From: Chloroflexota bacterium
Lineage (GTDB): Bacteria; Chloroflexota; Dehalococcoidia; Lucifugimonadales; UBA2985
Direction: 5' to 3'
Assembly (NCBI GenBank): GCA_028877205.1
Contig: JAPPHY010000022.1
Coordinates: 1-42,469 of the forward strand
Length of the DNA: 42,469 nt
Shown: in pieces, positions 41,161-42,469 of the stretch
Position numbering within the stretch: position 1 is the first letter of the stretch
Layout: each line of letters starts with the position of its first letter
The notes under the pieces: model-generated
What the model saw: only the letters and a program-made list of their open reading frames with translations
The model's database searches: none
What the model was told of the DNA's origin: nothing
Translations under genes and position numbers: made by a program

Positions 41161-42177
41161 ATGCTTACCGCAAGACAGACAGAGCTCCTCAAGACCCTTG
41201 TGCACCAGTACATTGAGTCTGCGAGCCCGGTGGCGTCCGACTCCGTGGTGCGGAAGCACGCCCTGGGCGTCAGCTCCGCAACCGTTCGCAACGACATGGC
41301 GGACCTGGAGGAGCAGGGCTACATCACTCGCCCGTACCACTCCGCCGGCGCCGTCCCTTCCAGCCGCGGCTACCGCTTCTACGTGGAGGCCATCGACGAG
41401 CCAGCCGACCTGCCGCCCGCCTCACAGCGCACGCTGCGCATGGAGTTCACCCGCGCCGAGCAGGACCTGGACGGCTGGACGCGCCTCGCCGCATCGCTGC
41501 TGTCCGGTCTCGTGAACAACGTTGCGCTTGTGACCATCCCGCGGGAGCGCGAGTCGCACGTGGTGCGCATCGACCTGGTGCCGGTGCAGGAGACGCTCGT
41601 GTTCCTGGTGCTGGTGCTGCAGGAGGTGAAGCTCCGCAAGCAGCTGCTGACGCTGGACGAGCCGCTCACAGGCGACGACCTGCAAGTCGCCGCCAATCGC
41701 CTGAACGATGTGCTGGGCGGCCTGAGCCGTCGCCAGATCCTTTCGCAGACTTCGCAAATGTCGCCCGTGGAGCGCACGGTGACGGACAGGGTGGTGGACA
41801 TGATGGAGGCGGAGGACAATGCGCTGTACAGCGACCACCACATGGAGGGCCTGGCGAGGCTGCTGGGCCAGCCGGAGTTTGCGCAGGCGGGGAAGGTGCA
41901 CGGGATTGTGGAGGCGCTGGAGGACAGGGAGCTTCCCCGCATGGTGATGGCGGAGACGCCGGAGGGCGGCCGCATGCGCGTGGTGATCGGCGAGGAGAAC
42001 CGCGCGGACACGCTCCACCCGCTGAGCATGGTGGTGTGCCGCTACGGCCGCGCGGGCGGCGGCGTGGGCACCATCAGCGCCATTGGCCCCACGCGCATGG
42101 AGTACCCGCGGGCTATCGCCTGCGTGCGTTTCATTTCCGCGCTGCTCACGGACACGCTGGCGCGCGTGCAGGGGTAG
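41161..42177 (+). CDS. hrcA: Heat-inducible transcription repressor HrcA
   Basis: This 338-residue repressor of class I heat-shock genes has an N-terminal winged helix (MLTARQTELLKTLVHQYIES, then VSSATVRNDMADLEEQGYI and PYHSAGAVPSSRGYRFYVE-like sequence, here HSAGAVPSSRGYRFYV), a GAF-like core and the C-terminal conserved GTISAIGPTRMEYPRAI. It normally binds CIRCE elements before groE/dnaK operons. The ATG at 41161 fits the family start; no Shine-Dalgarno or clear promoter is visible and no CIRCE element was found upstream. grpE, dnaK and dnaJ, common partners, do not appear before the window ends. Confidence 0.94.
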   Translation: MLTARQTELLKTLVHQYIESASPVASDSVVRKHALGVSSATVRNDMADLEEQGYITRPYHSAGAVPSSRGYRFYVEAIDEPADLPPASQRTLRMEFTRAEQDLDGWTRLAASLLSGLVNNVALVTIPRERESHVVRIDLVPVQETLVFLVLVLQEVKLRKQLLTLDEPLTGDDLQVAANRLNDVLGGLSRRQILSQTSQMSPVERTVTDRVVDMMEAEDNALYSDHHMEGLARLLGQPEFAQAGKVHGIVEALEDRELPRMVMAETPEGGRMRVVIGEENRADTLHPLSMVVCRYGRAGGGVGTISAIGPTRMEYPRAIACVRFISALLTDTLARVQG

Positions 42178-42187
42178 GCTTTCTCTA

Positions 42188-42322
42188 GTCCGCTCATGTC
42201 CTTCGACAAGCTCAGGATGAGCGGACGGATATTACCCGCTCGTGGTGAGCCCGTCGAACCATGCGAGCGGGCGCAGCGACCGCCACCTGCCGCGTAGACC
42301 ATTCCCGCGCCCCAGCGGGAAT
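42188..42322. repeat. Palindromic repeats downstream of hrcA
   Basis: GTCCGCTCAT/ATGAGCGGAC (42188-42226) encloses TTCGACAAGCTCA; CCCGCTCG/CGAGCGGG (42235-42271) encloses TGAGCCCGTCGAA; ATTCCCGC/GCGGGAAT (42301-42322) is a third hairpin. The three module types found singly elsewhere are here in tandem, in intergenic DNA only. Confidence 0.8.
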
Positions 42323-42407
42323 CCATCCCACTCCCCACACCGCCGGGTGATAGACCCCCGCGTGCGCGAGGGTGACGGAATAGATCCACCAACCCAACAC
42401 AAAGAGA

Positions 42408-42444
42408 GGCGGCCCCCCAATAAACGTGGGGCGCCGAGTTTTTT
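42408..42444 (+). terminator. Rho-independent terminator
   Basis: GGCGGCCCC pairs with GGGGCGCC (one bulged G) across an A-rich loop and is followed after GAG by TTTTTT at 42439-42444. It lies 230 bases after the hrcA stop, beyond the repeats, and is oriented to stop plus-strand transcription. Confidence 0.7.
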
Positions 42445-42469
42445 ATATGGTTGGAGCCATGCCGCGAGG

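Overview
The window is GC-rich chromosomal DNA from a free-living bacterium. The gene content (HpnCDE squalene genes, two membrane ABC-2 exporters, an orphan-type OmpR/GlnR-like regulator beside glnA, a membrane pyrophosphatase, DUF1385 beside rpmE, bacterial L21-L27-L31) and the many GC-rich intergenic palindromes suggest Chloroflexota, perhaps a Dehalococcoidia/SAR202-like lineage. That placement is an inference from gene content, not a marker-gene test. No rRNA, tRNA, CRISPR array or intact insertion sequence was seen.

Layout. 1-0.8 kb: the tail of a truncated gene and a YdeI-family protein. 0.8-4.4 kb (minus): four overlapping genes for two ABC-2 type exporters. 4.4-4.75 kb: palindromic repeats. 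4.75-6.6 kb (plus): a queuosine-precursor transporter and a membrane-anchored dienelactone-hydrolase-like enzyme. 6.6-11.5 kb (minus): an isoprenoid operon (polyprenyl synthetase, HpnC, HpnD, HpnE, then an SRPBCC protein) that should make squalene; no cyclase is in view. 11.9-13.5 kb: an SbcD-like nuclease and a small hypothetical protein. 13.6-16.7 kb: an AT-richer accessory island with an AIPR-family protein carrying a nuclease-like N-terminus, a divergent two-TM protein and a hicBA toxin-antitoxin pair. 16.7-19.7 kb: glycyl-tRNA synthetase, DUF805 and an unrecognised 270-residue protein. 19.7-25 kb (minus): H+/Na+ pyrophosphatase, a translin-family protein and a LonB/YcbZ-like protease. 25.2-29.5 kb (plus): a tiny basic protein, acylphosphatase, MoeA, a GlnR-like regulator and glnA. 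29.7-32.3 kb: a UPF0104 membrane protein and a solute-binding lipoprotein. 32.5-35.6 kb: an alpha/beta hydrolase divergent from hisF-HAD-hisIE. 35.7-37.5 kb (minus): rplU-rpmA-rpmE-DUF1385. 37.6-40.9 kb (minus): bioY, dinB and an Fe-S RecB-like/DEDD nuclease fusion. 41.2-42.2 kb: hrcA.

The strongest regulatory observation lies between the GlnR-like gene and glnA. Four 5-bp half-sites (TTTAC, GTAAC, GCAAT, GCAAC) repeat at exact 11-bp spacing and end 10 bp before a TATACT -10 box that has no -35 box. This is the arrangement expected for activation by an OmpR/PhoB-fold regulator, and the regulator encoded next door has lost most of its phosphorylation pocket.

The most system-like accessory content is the 13.6-16.7 kb island and the dinB/nuclease-fusion pair. 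Gene starts use ATG, GTG and TTG. Several genes have a -10 hexamer 6-12 bases before the start codon and no Shine-Dalgarno, suggesting leaderless or nearly leaderless mRNAs beside conventional ones.
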